This document shows, piece after piece, positions 42,069-51,579 of a stretch of DNA of 64,000 nt. The notes under the pieces were generated by a model. The model had not been told where the DNA came from, ran no database searches, and was given only the letters and a program-made list of their open reading frames with translations. The position numbers were made by a program, and so were the translations under genes. Location: the NCBI GenBank assembly GCA_018433765.1, contig JAHDQO010000004.1, forward strand, positions 62,001 through 126,000. The letters run 5' to 3'. How positions within the stretch are numbered: position 1 is the stretch's first letter; each line of letters opens with the position of its first letter. The stretch is from Tissierellales bacterium (GTDB taxonomy: Bacteria; Bacillota; Clostridia; Tissierellales; Sedimentibacteraceae).

Positions 42069-43859
42069 CTATTTTTTAATTATTGCATTAAATGGACATG
42101 CTTCTATACAAGCTCCACATTTAATACATTTTTCTTGATCTATTACGTGAATTTCTTTTACTTTTCCTTCTATAGCATTAACTGGACATTGTCTAGCACA
42201 TCTAGTGCAGCCTTTACAAGCATCTGTTATTTCATAACTTAATAATCCTTTACAAACACCTGCTGGACATTTTTTATCTACAACATGAGCTTCATATTCA
42301 TCTCTATAGTATTTTAATGTAGATATAACAGGATTAGGTGCTGTTTGTCCAAGTCCGCATAAAGCTGTGTTTTTAATGTTTACAGCTAATTTTTCAAGAG
42401 TATCAAGATCTTCTAATTTACCATTACCTTTAGTTATTCTATTTAATATTTCAAGCATTCTTTTAGTACCTTCTCTACATGGTGTACATTTACCACATGA
42501 TTCATCTACAGTGAAATCTAAGAAAAATCTTGCAATATCAACCATACAGTTATCTTCGTCCATAACTATCATACCGCCTGAACCCATCATAGAACCTAAT
42601 GCTATAAGATTATCAAAATCTATAGGTGTATCTAAATGCTCAGATGTTATACATCCTCCAGATGGTCCACCTGTTTGTACTGCTTTAAATGCTTTGTCAT
42701 TTGGACATCCGCCACCAATATCATAAATTACTTCTCTTAAAGTTGTTCCCATAGGTATTTCAACTAAACCTGTATTATTTATTTTTCCGCCCAATGCAAA
42801 TACTTTAGTCCCTGGTGATTTTTCTGTACCAAAGCTTCTAAACCAATCTGCTCCATTTAAAATTATTTGAGGAACATTAGCCAACGTTTCAACATTATTT
42901 ATTATAGTAGGTTTTCCCCATAATCCTTTATTTGCTGGAAATGGAGGCTTGTTTCTTGACATTCCTCTTTTACCTTCAATAGAAGCCATAAGTGCAGTTT
43001 CTTCTCCGCAAACAAAAGCGCCTGCTCCTAATCTAATTTCTATATCAAAATCAAAGCCTGAGTTAAATATGTTTTTTCCTAATAATCCTTTTTCTTTAGC
43101 TTGTTCTATTGCAATTTCCAATCTATGAACTGCTATAGGATATTCTGCTCTAACATATATAAATCCTTTTGTCGCTCCTATTGCATAACCTGCAATTGCC
43201 ATTGCTTCTAATACAGCGTTTGGATCTCCTTCTAATACACTTCTATCCATAAATGCTCCCGGATCTCCCTCGTCTGCATTACAAATAACATATTTTTGAT
43301 CAGCTTTATTTGGTGCAGCAAAACTCCATTTAACTCCAGTTGGAAAACCTCCGCCGCCTCTTCCTCTCAATCCTGAATCTTTCATTATTTGAATAACATC
43401 TTCCGGTTTCATTTCTGTCAATACTTTACCAAGTGCCATATAACCATCTTTTGCAATATATTCATTAATATCCTCTGGATTTATAATACCGCAATTTCTT
43501 AAAACAACTCTTTTTTGTTTTTTATAAAAATTAACTTCATTAATTGATTTTAATGCATCCTCATCTATACTGCCTTCATATAAATATTTCTTTACTATTC
43601 TTCCTTTTAGTAAATGTTCTTCAACTATTTCATCTACTTTTTCTACAGTCATGTGACTATAAAAAGCACCTTCAGGATAAACTACTACTATAGGTCCAAC
43701 TTCACAAAGACCAAAGCATCCTGTTCTTATTACTTTAACTTCTTTTTCTAGACCTACTTCATTAATTTTATCTTCAAATTTCTTTTGTATTTTTTCTGAA
43801 TTTGATGATGAGCATCCAGTTCCTCTACATACTAATACATGAGATCTAAAAATCGCCAT
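42069..43859 (-). CDS. hndC: NuoF-like flavin/NAD(H) subunit of hydrogenase (HndC/HydB type)
   Basis: A 596-residue subunit. Residues 1-100 form a thioredoxin-like 2Fe-2S domain (CRGTGCSSS, TGCFGLCEVGP). The NuoF core follows, with the NAD loop GLRGRGGGGFPTG and the FMN/NADH motif ADEGDPGAFMDR. The 4Fe-4S motif ESCGKCTPCREG, and at the C terminus two ferredoxin clusters (CKGCTRCARQCP, CIKCGACIEACP), complete it. It exchanges electrons with NAD(P)H and passes them to the catalytic subunit. AGGAGG lies before the ATG. The parS site is just upstream. Confidence 0.96.
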   Translation of the reverse strand: MAIFRSHVLVCRGTGCSSSNSEKIQKKFEDKINEVGLEKEVKVIRTGCFGLCEVGPIVVVYPEGAFYSHMTVEKVDEIVEEHLLKGRIVKKYLYEGSIDEDALKSINEVNFYKKQKRVVLRNCGIINPEDINEYIAKDGYMALGKVLTEMKPEDVIQIMKDSGLRGRGGGGFPTGVKWSFAAPNKADQKYVICNADEGDPGAFMDRSVLEGDPNAVLEAMAIAGYAIGATKGFIYVRAEYPIAVHRLEIAIEQAKEKGLLGKNIFNSGFDFDIEIRLGAGAFVCGEETALMASIEGKRGMSRNKPPFPANKGLWGKPTIINNVETLANVPQIILNGADWFRSFGTEKSPGTKVFALGGKINNTGLVEIPMGTTLREVIYDIGGGCPNDKAFKAVQTGGPSGGCITSEHLDTPIDFDNLIALGSMMGSGGMIVMDEDNCMVDIARFFLDFTVDESCGKCTPCREGTKRMLEILNRITKGNGKLEDLDTLEKLAVNIKNTALCGLGQTAPNPVISTLKYYRDEYEAHVVDKKCPAGVCKGLLSYEITDACKGCTRCARQCPVNAIEGKVKEIHVIDQEKCIKCGACIEACPFNAIIKK

Positions 43860-43879
43860 ACTTTTTACCTCCTTTTTTA

Positions 43880-43895
43880 TGTTTCACGTGAAACA
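43880..43895. promoter_or_regulatory. parS: parS centromere site
   Basis: TGTTTCACGTGAAACA is the exact 16-base ParB-binding palindrome. It lies between hndC and the 2Fe-2S gene, immediately next to the stop of the latter. It is about 1 kb from parB and 10 kb from the origin gap, as expected for a chromosome segregation site. Confidence 0.92.
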
Positions 43896-44264
43896 TTAGT
43901 TTTCTTCTGAGCCTATTGTATATTCATTTACTATATTTCCATTAACTATATGTTCAACTACTACTCTTCTTGCTTTTTCTGGATTCATGTATATATAGGT
44001 AACCTTTTCCTCGCCTTGTTTGTAAACTTCAACTATTGGTTCATATCTACACATACCTATACAACCTGTTTGAACAACTTGTACATCTTTTAAATTTCTT
44101 TTGCTAATTTCTTCCACTAGCGCACTAAGTACTGGCCTAGCTCCAGCAGATATTCCGCAAGTAGCCATACCTACTACAATTCTTGTTGATTTATTAGTAT
44201 CTCTTAAATCTATATTTTTAATTGCTTCTTCTCTTATTTTTTTAAGTTCGTCTAAAGATTTCAT
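43896..44264 (-). CDS. hndB: 2Fe-2S ferredoxin-like subunit (HndB type)
   Basis: A 122-residue subunit with a thioredoxin-like 2Fe-2S fold. The cysteines lie in GMATCGISAGA and TGCIGMCRYEP, with the C-terminal VTYIYMNPEKARRVVVEHI typical of HndB. It stands between the NuoE-like and NuoF-like genes, as in the Desulfovibrio Hnd hydrogenase operon, and should relay electrons within the complex. AGGAGGTG precedes the ATG. Confidence 0.92.
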   Translation of the reverse strand: MKSLDELKKIREEAIKNIDLRDTNKSTRIVVGMATCGISAGARPVLSALVEEISKRNLKDVQVVQTGCIGMCRYEPIVEVYKQGEEKVTYIYMNPEKARRVVVEHIVNGNIVNEYTIGSEEN

Positions 44265-44281
44265 ATTACACCTCCTGCTTT

Positions 44282-44770
44282 CTATTTTCTATATTTATTT
44301 AAAATATCAGGAATATCTTTTGGCTCTAATTTACCATATACTTCATCATCTATCATCATAACCGGGGCTAGTCCACAACAACCTAAACATCTTGTTGCAT
44401 CAAGTGTAAATAAGCCATCTTCTGTAGTTTCCCCTACATTAATACCTAATTCCTTTATTAGCTTATCAAGTACTAGTTGTGCATTTTTAACATAACATGC
44501 TGTTCCTAAACATACTCCTATTGTATGCTCTCCTTTTGGAGTCAAAGTGAATTGTGTGTAAAATGTGGCAACACCGTAAATTTCTGCCATAGGCATACCT
44601 GTTTCAATTGATATAAATTTTTGAACCTCTTCAGGTAGATACCCAAATATTTCTTGTGCTTTATGGAGAGTTTGCATTAATATTCCTTTTGTGTCTCTTT
44701 TACTGTCAATAAATTCTTTTAATTCTCTGAATTCGTTTTCTTTGGCTTTTAAATCTAGTCCTTTCTGCAC
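44282..44770 (-). CDS. hndA: NuoE-like 2Fe-2S subunit of hydrogenase (HndA/HydC type)
   Basis: A 162-residue NuoE family subunit with an N-terminal helical region and a 2Fe-2S domain. Ligands are in CLGTACYVKNA and ATRCLGCCGLAPVM, the CxxxxC...CxxxC pattern. The start is GTG, with AAAGGAGG nine bases upstream. It is the first gene of the operon (hndA-hndB-hndC-hndD) and follows a consensus promoter. The complex would oxidise or reduce NAD(P) with H2, possibly with ferredoxin in bifurcation. Confidence 0.94.
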   Translation of the reverse strand: MQKGLDLKAKENEFRELKEFIDSKRDTKGILMQTLHKAQEIFGYLPEEVQKFISIETGMPMAEIYGVATFYTQFTLTPKGEHTIGVCLGTACYVKNAQLVLDKLIKELGINVGETTEDGLFTLDATRCLGCCGLAPVMMIDDEVYGKLEPKDIPDILNKYRK

Positions 44771-44825
44771 TTTTATAAACCTCCTTTTATAAATTTTAGT
44801 TGAATTAACCTATAATACCATGTAA

Positions 44826-44854
44826 ATTATATTATCTCGTTAATAATTTGTCAA
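44826..44854 (-). promoter_or_regulatory. Promoter of the hydrogenase operon
   Basis: A perfect minus-strand consensus: TTGACA (44849-44854), 17-base spacer, TATAAT (44826-44831); predicted start near 44819. It suggests strong, housekeeping-level expression. Confidence 0.85.
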
Positions 44855-44892
44855 TCTTAAATTATTTTTGTTGAAATTTGAATAAAAAACAA

Positions 44893-44918
44893 GAGTGAAA
44901 ATTTACAATTTTTCACTC
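44893..44918 (-). terminator. Terminator after parB
   Basis: On the minus strand GAGTGAAAAATT...AATTTTCACTC forms a hairpin followed by TTGTTTTTTATT, just past the parB stop. Confidence 0.8.
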
Positions 44919-44940
44919 AATACTATTCAAACAATTTTCT

Positions 44941-45795
44941 TTAATTATCAATAACCTTTAATAATTCTAATATTCTATTTAAATCATTGTTTCCTTTATA
45001 CTCTATCTCTATTTTACCTTTATTTTTCTTTTTATTTATATTTACTTTTGTTGAAAATTTTGCGGTCAATAATTCTTCAACATATGCTATATATTTATCT
45101 TTTTCAACTTTTACCTTTTTAATCTTTTCAGTACTTTTATTTTCACGAACTAATTTTTCTATATCTCTAACACTTAAATTTTCAGCAATTATTTTATCAG
45201 TTAGTTTTATTTGGTTTTCTTTATTTACGCTCAACAAGGCTCTTCCATGGCCAGAGGTAATTTCATTACTCTTTATTTTATCCTTAACATAATCATCAAG
45301 TTTTAATAACCTCATTATATTTGTTACATATACTCTACTCTTGCCGACAATTTTAGACAATTCTTCTTGTGTAGCATCATATCTATTCATTATATATTCA
45401 TATGCTTGTGCTTCATCAATAGGATTTAAATCTTCTCTTTGTATATTTTCTATCAATGCTATTTCAGATGCATTTCTATTTTCTATATCTCTTATAATAC
45501 TTGGAATCTCAGTTAACCCAGCTATTTTACATGCACGCCATCTTCTTTCTCCTGCTATTATCCTATATAAATTTTCTTCTTTTCGTACTATTATAGGTTG
45601 GATTAACCCATGCTGCTTAATTGATTCAGACAATTCATTTAATTTCTCTTTATCAAACATTTTACGAGGCTGATTAGGGTTAGGTGTTATTAAGTCTACA
45701 TCTATATTTTCTATACTATTACTATCTTCTACTTCTATTTCTTCAGGTATGAGAGCAGATAATCCTTTACCTAAAGCTTTTCTTTTTTTAGCCAT
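44941..45795 (-). CDS. parB: Chromosome partitioning protein ParB (Spo0J)
   Basis: A 284-residue CTP-dependent DNA clamp that loads at parS. It has an N-terminal ParA-stimulating peptide (KRKALGKGLSALIPE), a nuclease-like domain with the GERRWRACK motif and ENIQREDLNPIDEA, and a helix-turn-helix GKSRVYVTNIMRLLKL. A C-terminal dimer domain follows. Specificity positions corresponding to ParB 173/179/184/201 are Arg154, Ile160, Lys165 and Gly182. Arg and Gly are the parS-type residues; the others differ from the usual Thr and Ala. AAGGAGG is before the ATG, and it follows parA by 5 bases. Confidence 0.95.
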   Translation of the reverse strand: MAKKRKALGKGLSALIPEEIEVEDSNSIENIDVDLITPNPNQPRKMFDKEKLNELSESIKQHGLIQPIIVRKEENLYRIIAGERRWRACKIAGLTEIPSIIRDIENRNASEIALIENIQREDLNPIDEAQAYEYIMNRYDATQEELSKIVGKSRVYVTNIMRLLKLDDYVKDKIKSNEITSGHGRALLSVNKENQIKLTDKIIAENLSVRDIEKLVRENKSTEKIKKVKVEKDKYIAYVEELLTAKFSTKVNINKKKNKGKIEIEYKGNNDLNRILELLKVIDN

Positions 45796-45800
45796 ATATA

Positions 45801-46571
45801 CTAACCCTCCTTATTATTTTTAATTATCTCTTTTGTTAATTTTATATAAGCTTCACAACCCTTGGATTTATCATCATATAACATTATAGGTTGTCCAAAG
45901 CTAGGAGCTTCTGCTAGTCTTATATTTCTTGGTATTACAGTTCTATAAACTTTACTTTTAAAATATTTTTTAACCTCTTCAACTACTTGAACAGACAGAT
46001 TAGTTCTTCCATCAAACATATTTAAAACGACTCCTTCAATTTCTAAGTTTTGATTAAGTGTTTTCTTAACTAATCTTACTGTGTCTACAAGTTGACTAAC
46101 TCCTTCTAAAGCATAATATTCACACTGTATAGGTATCATAACACTGTTTGAAGCAGTCAAAGCATTTAACGAAAGTAGTCCTAAAGATGGTGGGCAATCT
46201 ATAAATATGAAATCATATATATCTTCTAATTTACTCAATTCATTTTTTAGAGTCTTTTCTCTATACTTAGTTTTTGTTAATTCAATTTCTGCACCCGCAA
46301 GTTGAATATTTGAAGGTATAACTTTAAGATTTTTAATTTCAGTATCTACAATAATATTGTTAATATTATAACTATCAATTAATGTGTCATAAATTGTAAA
46401 TTCTAAATTATTTTTGTCTATACCAAAACCACTTGTAGAATTACCCTGTGGATCAATATCTACAGCCAATACTTTTTTTCCTTTTAAAGCTAGTCCAGCA
46501 CATAAATTTACATGCGTAGTTGTTTTTCCTACTCCACCTTTTTGATTGAAAATAGAAATTATTTTTGACAT
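45801..46571 (-). CDS. parA: Chromosome partitioning ATPase ParA (Soj)
   Basis: A 256-residue deviant Walker ATPase. KGGVGKTT at 11-18 is the P-loop with the extra Lys, DIDPQGNSTSGFG is switch region I, and FIFIDCPPSLGLLS the Walker B region. RNIRLAEAPSFGQPIMLYD is the typical C-terminal motif of Soj proteins. It works with ParB in origin segregation and may touch DnaA control. AAAGGTG lies before the ATG. Confidence 0.96.
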   Translation of the reverse strand: MSKIISIFNQKGGVGKTTTHVNLCAGLALKGKKVLAVDIDPQGNSTSGFGIDKNNLEFTIYDTLIDSYNINNIIVDTEIKNLKVIPSNIQLAGAEIELTKTKYREKTLKNELSKLEDIYDFIFIDCPPSLGLLSLNALTASNSVMIPIQCEYYALEGVSQLVDTVRLVKKTLNQNLEIEGVVLNMFDGRTNLSVQVVEEVKKYFKSKVYRTVIPRNIRLAEAPSFGQPIMLYDDKSKGCEAYIKLTKEIIKNNKEG

Positions 46572-46585
46572 ACTTTCACCTTTTT

Positions 46586-47380
46586 CTACTTTAAACTTTT
46601 TTTAGGTATTTTTACTTTAATTTCAATAAATTTTTCATTATCATCTTGCTCAAATTGAGCATCTATACCAGTTTTTAATATTTCATTATATGCATTTTTA
46701 ATCGTATTTACATATATTCTATAATTTATAAAATTTTTAATATTTTTTCTATTGTTTATTTTTTCTTTCTTTAGATCTTCAACTATTGATTTAATTAATT
46801 TTTCTGTACTGCTTACATTTAAATCTTTTTTTATTACCTTTTCAAGAATTTTAAGCTGTATTTCTTCATCATTTAATTTAAGTAATGCTCTAGCATGTCT
46901 TTCACTTAAATTGTTTTCTACTATAATTTTTTTAACTTTTTCAGGTAATTTTAAGATACGCATTTTATTAGCTATAGTAGATTGAGTTTTTCCTATTTTT
47001 TCAGCTAATTCGTTTTGAGTAATATTAAATTCTTTTACTATTTTATCATAAGCTTCTGCTTCTTCCAAAAAGTTTAAATTTTCTCTTTGTAAGTTTTCTA
47101 TAAGTGCAATTGCTGCTGAATCATCATCTTCTACAGTCATTATAACAGCAGGTACTTTTTCAAAGCCTGAAATTTTAGCAGCCTTTAACCTTCTTTCGCC
47201 TGCTATTAATTCATATTCTTCATCGTTAATTTGTCTTACAGTAACAGGCTGAATGATTCCATACGTTTTAATTGAATTACTTAATTCTAGTAAAGTTTTT
47301 TCGTCAAAATTTTTCCTAGGCTGGCTTCTATTAGGTATTATATTTTCAATATTTATTTCTATAATATTTTTATTTAACAT
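46586..47380 (-). CDS. noc: Nucleoid occlusion protein Noc
   Basis: A 264-residue ParB paralogue. GERRLKAAK and ENLQRENLNFLEEA show the ParB/CTP fold, with HTH GKTQSTIANKMRILKLP. The four residues that switch specificity from parS to the Noc site are Gln133, Lys139, Lys144 and Arg161, exactly the Noc set, so it should bind ATTTCCCGGGAAAT. The protein begins MLNKNIIEINIENIIPNRSQPRK: it lacks the N-terminal amphipathic membrane helix known in Bacillus Noc, yet AAGGGGG directly before this ATG makes the start firm. It lies between rsmG and parA, the usual Noc position. Confidence 0.93.
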   Translation of the reverse strand: MLNKNIIEINIENIIPNRSQPRKNFDEKTLLELSNSIKTYGIIQPVTVRQINDEEYELIAGERRLKAAKISGFEKVPAVIMTVEDDDSAAIALIENLQRENLNFLEEAEAYDKIVKEFNITQNELAEKIGKTQSTIANKMRILKLPEKVKKIIVENNLSERHARALLKLNDEEIQLKILEKVIKKDLNVSSTEKLIKSIVEDLKKEKINNRKNIKNFINYRIYVNTIKNAYNEILKTGIDAQFEQDDNEKFIEIKVKIPKKSLK

Positions 47381-47389
47381 ATTTCCCCC

Positions 47390-48103
47390 TTATAATGGAT
47401 CTTTTGACGGTTTTCCTGCCTTTCTTGGAAATGTAGTAGATGTTTTCTTCTCTTTCTCTATTATAACAAGTTTTCTAATTATTTCAGTATTTGGAATTGA
47501 TATACTTGTAATATTTTTAATTTTTGCTCCTAATATATTTATTGCTTTCTTTGATTTTACAATCTCTTCATCTATATTCTCACTTTTATATGCTACAAAG
47601 TAACCACCAACTTTTACAAAAGGTAAACAATATTCAGATAATACATTTAAAGGAGCAACTGCTCTTGATACACACATATCATATTTTTCTCTATATAATT
47701 TATCTTTTCCATAATCTTCAGCCCTACCGTGTATTATTTCAACATCATCAAGATTTAATTTTTCTACCACATCTTTTAAAAAATCAGTCCTTTTTTTTAA
47801 ACTGTCAAGTAATGTTATTTTTTTATCATTATTAATTATTTTTAAAGGCAATCCGGGGAAACCACCGCCTGTACCAATATCTATTATATTACTAGATAAT
47901 TTAAACATACTGCTGCTGCCTATTAATAAACTATCTAAAAAATGCTTTACATATATTTCTTCATCTTCTTTTATTGCAGTAATGTTAATTTTTTTATTCC
48001 ACTCTTTTAACAAATTTTTATAAAGTTCAAACTTCTTATCAATATCTTTATTATACAATAAATTTAAATGTTCAAAACCATTTTTTAAAATTTTATTTTC
48101 TAT
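47390..48103 (-). CDS. rsmG: 16S rRNA m7G527 methyltransferase RsmG (AUA start proposed)
   Basis: A SAM-dependent methyltransferase of 237 residues if started at 48103. [19 protein letters not shown] is the SAM loop and [12 protein letters not shown] a conserved block. A TTG at 48058 would cut off the first helix, but 15 in-frame codons upstream encode [14 protein letters not shown], which is homologous to normal RsmG N termini. The only initiation point preceding them is ATA at 48103, inside the mnmG end (TTATAG), with AGAGGTGAGG just upstream. An ATT at 48091 or the TTG remain alternatives. The gene follows mnmG, as in most Firmicutes. Confidence 0.85.
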   Translation of the reverse strand: MENKILKNGFEHLNLLYNKDIDKKFELYKNLLKEWNKKINITAIKEDEEIYVKHFLDSLLIGSSSMFKLSSNIIDIGTGGGFPGLPLKIINNDKKITLLDSLKKRTDFLKDVVEKLNLDDVEIIHGRAEDYGKDKLYREKYDMCVSRAVAPLNVLSEYCLPFVKVGGYFVAYKSENIDEEIVKSKKAINILGAKIKNITSISIPNTEIIRKLVIIEKEKKTSTTFPRKAGKPSKDPL

Positions 48104-50007
48104 AAGTCCTCACCTCTTTCTTTTTTTAATCTCAATTGCTGTTCTAAATATATAATTAAAACATTTATATCAGCAGGTGATACACCTGAAATTCTAGATG
48201 CTTGACCTATAGAATCTGGTTTTATATTGCTTAATTTTTGTCTTGCTTCTAATCTTAACCCCTTTATTTCATTATAATTAATATCTTCGGGTATTTTCTT
48301 ATTTTCTAATTTCTTATATTGTTCTATTTGTTTTAGCTGCTTTTTTATATATCCTTCATATTTTATTTCTGTTTGTACTTGCTGTATTACTATTTTAGGT
48401 AATTTTTTTCTTTCTTTATCAAGTTCTAATATATTTTTATAACTTAATTCTGTTCTTTTCAATAATTCATACAAAGTTATTGGTGTTTTTAAAGGAACAC
48501 TTCCTAACTTTTCTAATACTTCATTAATTTCTCTCTTAGGTGTTAGTTTTGTATTCTTTAATCTTTCTATTTCTTGTCTAACGTTTTTATTTTTTTCTTT
48601 GTATTTTTTATATCTTTCCTCATCTACAAGACCTACATCATAACCCTTTTGTGTTAACCTTATATCAGCATTATCTTGTCTTAATACTAACCTATATTCT
48701 GCTCTTGAAGTCATCATTCTATAAGGTTCGTCTGTTCCTTTTGTTACTAAATCATCTATTAAAACTCCTATATATGCTTCTGATCTATCTAATATAAGAG
48801 AGTCTTTACCTTTTATATTAAGTGCAGCATTTATTCCTGCTATTATCCCTTGACCTGCTGCTTCTTCATATCCAGAACTGCCGTTCACTTGACCAGCAAA
48901 AAACAAATTTTTAAAGTTTTTCATTTCAAGATTTCTATTAAGCTGTGTAGGATCTATACAATCATATTCAATAGCATATGCGGGCCTCATAATTTCACAG
49001 TTTTCTAAACCTTCCATAGTTCTATACATTTTTATTTGTATTTCTTCCGGTAGAGTAGTTGACATTCCTTGTACGTATACTTCATTTGTATCTAATCCTT
49101 CTGGTTCTATAAATATTTGATGCTTAGGTTTATCAGAAAATCTAACTACTTTATCTTCTATAGATGGACAGTATCTTGGTCCTACGCTTTCCATTTCTCC
49201 TGCATACATAGGAGATCTGGATAAATTAGCTTTTATTATTTTATGAGTTTCTTCGTTTGTATAAGTTAAATAACAGGGTACTTGTTCTATATCAACTTTA
49301 TCTGTTAAAAATGAAAATGGTATTAACTCTATATCTCCTTCGTGTACCTGCATTTCACTATAATTTATAGTATTACCATCAACTCTTGCAGGTGTTCCTG
49401 TCTTAAATCTTTTTAATTCAATTCCTAATTTTTTTAGAGAATCAGACAGTTGATTTGATGGATATAACCCACTAGGTCCACCTTCATAATTAACTTCTCC
49501 AATATATATTCTACCTTTTAAATAAGTACCAGTTGTAACTATAACAGCTTTTGCAATATAATAAGAACCTGTACGTGTTAAAACTTCGTATTCATCATTA
49601 TTTATATTTATTTCTACTGCTTCTCCTTGTTTTAAATATAAATTCTTTTCATTTTCAATTACTTGTTTCATTGCTACATGATATTTTCTTTTGTCTGCTT
49701 GTGCTCTTAATGAGTGTACTGCTGGCCCTTTTGAAGTATTTAACATTCGGCATTGTATCATAGCTTTATCAGTTATTAATCCCATTTGCCCACCTAAAGC
49801 ATCAATTTCTCTAACCAAATGACCTTTTCCTGTTCCTCCTATAGATGGATTACAAGGCATCATTGCTATAGAATCTAAACTCATAGTTAACATTAAAGTC
49901 TTCATTCCCATTCTTGCACATGCTAATGAAGCTTCACATCCAGCATGCCCAGCTCCTATAACAACTACATCGTATTTATCTGATAAAAATTTCTTAACTT
50001 TATCCAT
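48100..50007 (-). CDS. mnmG: tRNA uridine 5-carboxymethylaminomethyl modification enzyme MnmG (GidA)
   Basis: A 635-residue FAD protein that with MnmE modifies wobble uridine 34. The N-terminal FAD loop is [54 protein letters not shown] and the C-terminal helical domain ([19 protein letters not shown]) are conserved. Length is standard. It is flanked by mnmE and rsmG in the classic order. Confidence 0.97.
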   Translation of the reverse strand: MDKVKKFLSDKYDVVVIGAGHAGCEASLACARMGMKTLMLTMSLDSIAMMPCNPSIGGTGKGHLVREIDALGGQMGLITDKAMIQCRMLNTSKGPAVHSLRAQADKRKYHVAMKQVIENEKNLYLKQGEAVEININNDEYEVLTRTGSYYIAKAVIVTTGTYLKGRIYIGEVNYEGGPSGLYPSNQLSDSLKKLGIELKRFKTGTPARVDGNTINYSEMQVHEGDIELIPFSFLTDKVDIEQVPCYLTYTNEETHKIIKANLSRSPMYAGEMESVGPRYCPSIEDKVVRFSDKPKHQIFIEPEGLDTNEVYVQGMSTTLPEEIQIKMYRTMEGLENCEIMRPAYAIEYDCIDPTQLNRNLEMKNFKNLFFAGQVNGSSGYEEAAGQGIIAGINAALNIKGKDSLILDRSEAYIGVLIDDLVTKGTDEPYRMMTSRAEYRLVLRQDNADIRLTQKGYDVGLVDEERYKKYKEKNKNVRQEIERLKNTKLTPKREINEVLEKLGSVPLKTPITLYELLKRTELSYKNILELDKERKKLPKIVIQQVQTEIKYEGYIKKQLKQIEQYKKLENKKIPEDINYNEIKGLRLEARQKLSNIKPDSIGQASRISGVSPADINVLIIYLEQQLRLKKERGEDL

Positions 50008-50032
50008 AAAAAGTCATTCCCTTCGCTTATAT

Positions 50033-50091
50033 CAATAAAACAAATAATCGATAATTTTGCATTTTGCATTTTAAATTTTGCATTTACTAAA
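50033..50091 (-). repeat. Short-repeat tract after the mnmE stop
   Basis: On the minus strand, AAATGCAAAATTTAAAATGCAAAATGCAAAAT follows the mnmE stop: a degenerate heptamer tract of AATGCAA type. It has no coding or promoter signal. Confidence 0.45.
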
Positions 50092-51468
50092 TTATTTCCC
50101 TATACAAAATTCATTAAAAATCTTATCTACTAAATCATCAGAAACAGACTTACCCACTATTTCACCTAAATTCTCCATACAATTTTTTAAATCTATTTCT
50201 AAGAATTCTACAGGCATATGATTGTTTATACTTTTTAAAACTTCATCTAAACTATTTCTTGAATTTATCAATAGATTTTTATGTCTCATATTATTTATTA
50301 TTAAATCATTTTCTACATTTATTACTCCACTCATAAACATATCCTTGATTTTACTAACTATTTTATCTAAGCCTTCATTATTTTTAATAGAAATATCTAT
50401 AATACTTTCTTCAATTTTAGGATAATCACTTAAATCTAATAATTCTTCTAAGTCAGTTTTATTTTTTAAATATATAGATTTCTTATTTCCTATATATTCT
50501 ATTATTTTTATATCTTCCTCTTCCAATTCTTTTGATGCATCAAAGACCATAATTATTAAATCAGAGTCTCTTAATTTATCAAGTGCTTTTTCTACTCCTA
50601 TTTTTTCAACTTTATCATTCGTTTCTCTTATTCCAGCTGTATCTATTATACGTAATGGTATACCATCAATATTAGCATACTCTTCTATTGTATCTCTTGT
50701 TGTACCCGGAACTTCTGTTACTATAGCTCTGTTTTCATTTAATAGGAAGTTCATTAGTGATGATTTACCCACATTTGGTTTTCCTAAAATAACTGTCTTT
50801 ATTCCTTCTCTATATATCTTTCCTGTTTCAGAAGTTCTAATTAGATTATCTATTTTATCTATTATTTTAATGCTCGTTTTCTTAATTTGTTCGATTGTAA
50901 CTTGGTCTTCATCATATTCTGGAAAATCTATATTTACTTCTACATTAGCTATTAGACCCATTATTTCATTTATTATCTTAATTATTTCTTTTGATAATCT
51001 TCCTTCAAGTTGATTAACTGATATTTCATGACTTTTATTACTTTTTGAACTTATAATATCCATAACAGCTTCTGCTTGTATTAAATCAATTCTACCATTA
51101 AGAAATGCTCTTTTTGTAAATTCGCCTCTTTCTGCTAATCTACACTCATTATTTAATATAAGTTCCAATATTTTTTTTGAAGAAATTACTCCTCCATGAC
51201 AATTAATTTCAACAACATCTTCTTTAGTATAAGTATAAGGCTTCTTCATATAAGTTAATAAAACTTCATCAATCACCTTATTATTTTCAGGATCTATTAT
51301 ATGACCATAATGCAGGTATCTTTGTTTTAGTTTTTTAAGCTTTATACCCTTTTTACCAATAAAAATTTTCTGCGCTATTTCTAATGATTTTTTTCCACTT
51401 ATTCTAATTATATTTATACCTGAATTACCAAGACTTGTAGCTATTGCAGCTATAGTATCGTCATACAT
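50092..51468 (-). CDS. mnmE: tRNA modification GTPase MnmE (TrmE)
   Basis: A 458-residue enzyme with an N-terminal folate-binding domain, a helical domain and an inserted G domain: GKPNVGKSSLMN (G1), then PGTTRDT (G2), DTAGI (G3), NKTD (G4). It ends in CIGK, the catalytic Cys motif. It forms the complex with MnmG. GAAGGTG precedes the ATG. Confidence 0.97.
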   Translation of the reverse strand: MYDDTIAAIATSLGNSGINIIRISGKKSLEIAQKIFIGKKGIKLKKLKQRYLHYGHIIDPENNKVIDEVLLTYMKKPYTYTKEDVVEINCHGGVISSKKILELILNNECRLAERGEFTKRAFLNGRIDLIQAEAVMDIISSKSNKSHEISVNQLEGRLSKEIIKIINEIMGLIANVEVNIDFPEYDEDQVTIEQIKKTSIKIIDKIDNLIRTSETGKIYREGIKTVILGKPNVGKSSLMNFLLNENRAIVTEVPGTTRDTIEEYANIDGIPLRIIDTAGIRETNDKVEKIGVEKALDKLRDSDLIIMVFDASKELEEEDIKIIEYIGNKKSIYLKNKTDLEELLDLSDYPKIEESIIDISIKNNEGLDKIVSKIKDMFMSGVINVENDLIINNMRHKNLLINSRNSLDEVLKSINNHMPVEFLEIDLKNCMENLGEIVGKSVSDDLVDKIFNEFCIGK

Positions 51469-51555
51469 ACTTTCACCTTCTTTTACAAAATATATAATAT
51501 TTAAATTATATTTTACTTATAATACAAAAATATTATATATAACTTTTAAATAATT

Positions 51556-51579
51556 ATAACCCAGTAAATACCGGGTTAT
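51556..51579. terminator. Hairpin at the jag stop
   Basis: Arms ATAACCC/GGGTTAT with a 10-base loop that can extend. The jag stop codon lies in the arm. A T-run follows only on the plus strand, so its action as a terminator for the minus-strand operon is doubtful. Confidence 0.4.

Noticed and set aside
42367-42726. Open frames opposite the hydrogenase, gyrase, ParB and Moco genes
   Set aside because: They are antisense or out-of-frame shadows: no ribosome sites, biased residue use and no family features, while the sense frames are clear genes.
43880-43895. The CACGTG palindrome considered as an operator of the hydrogenase operon
   Set aside because: It matches the full 16-base parS exactly, lies inside the operon rather than at its promoter, and parB is adjacent.
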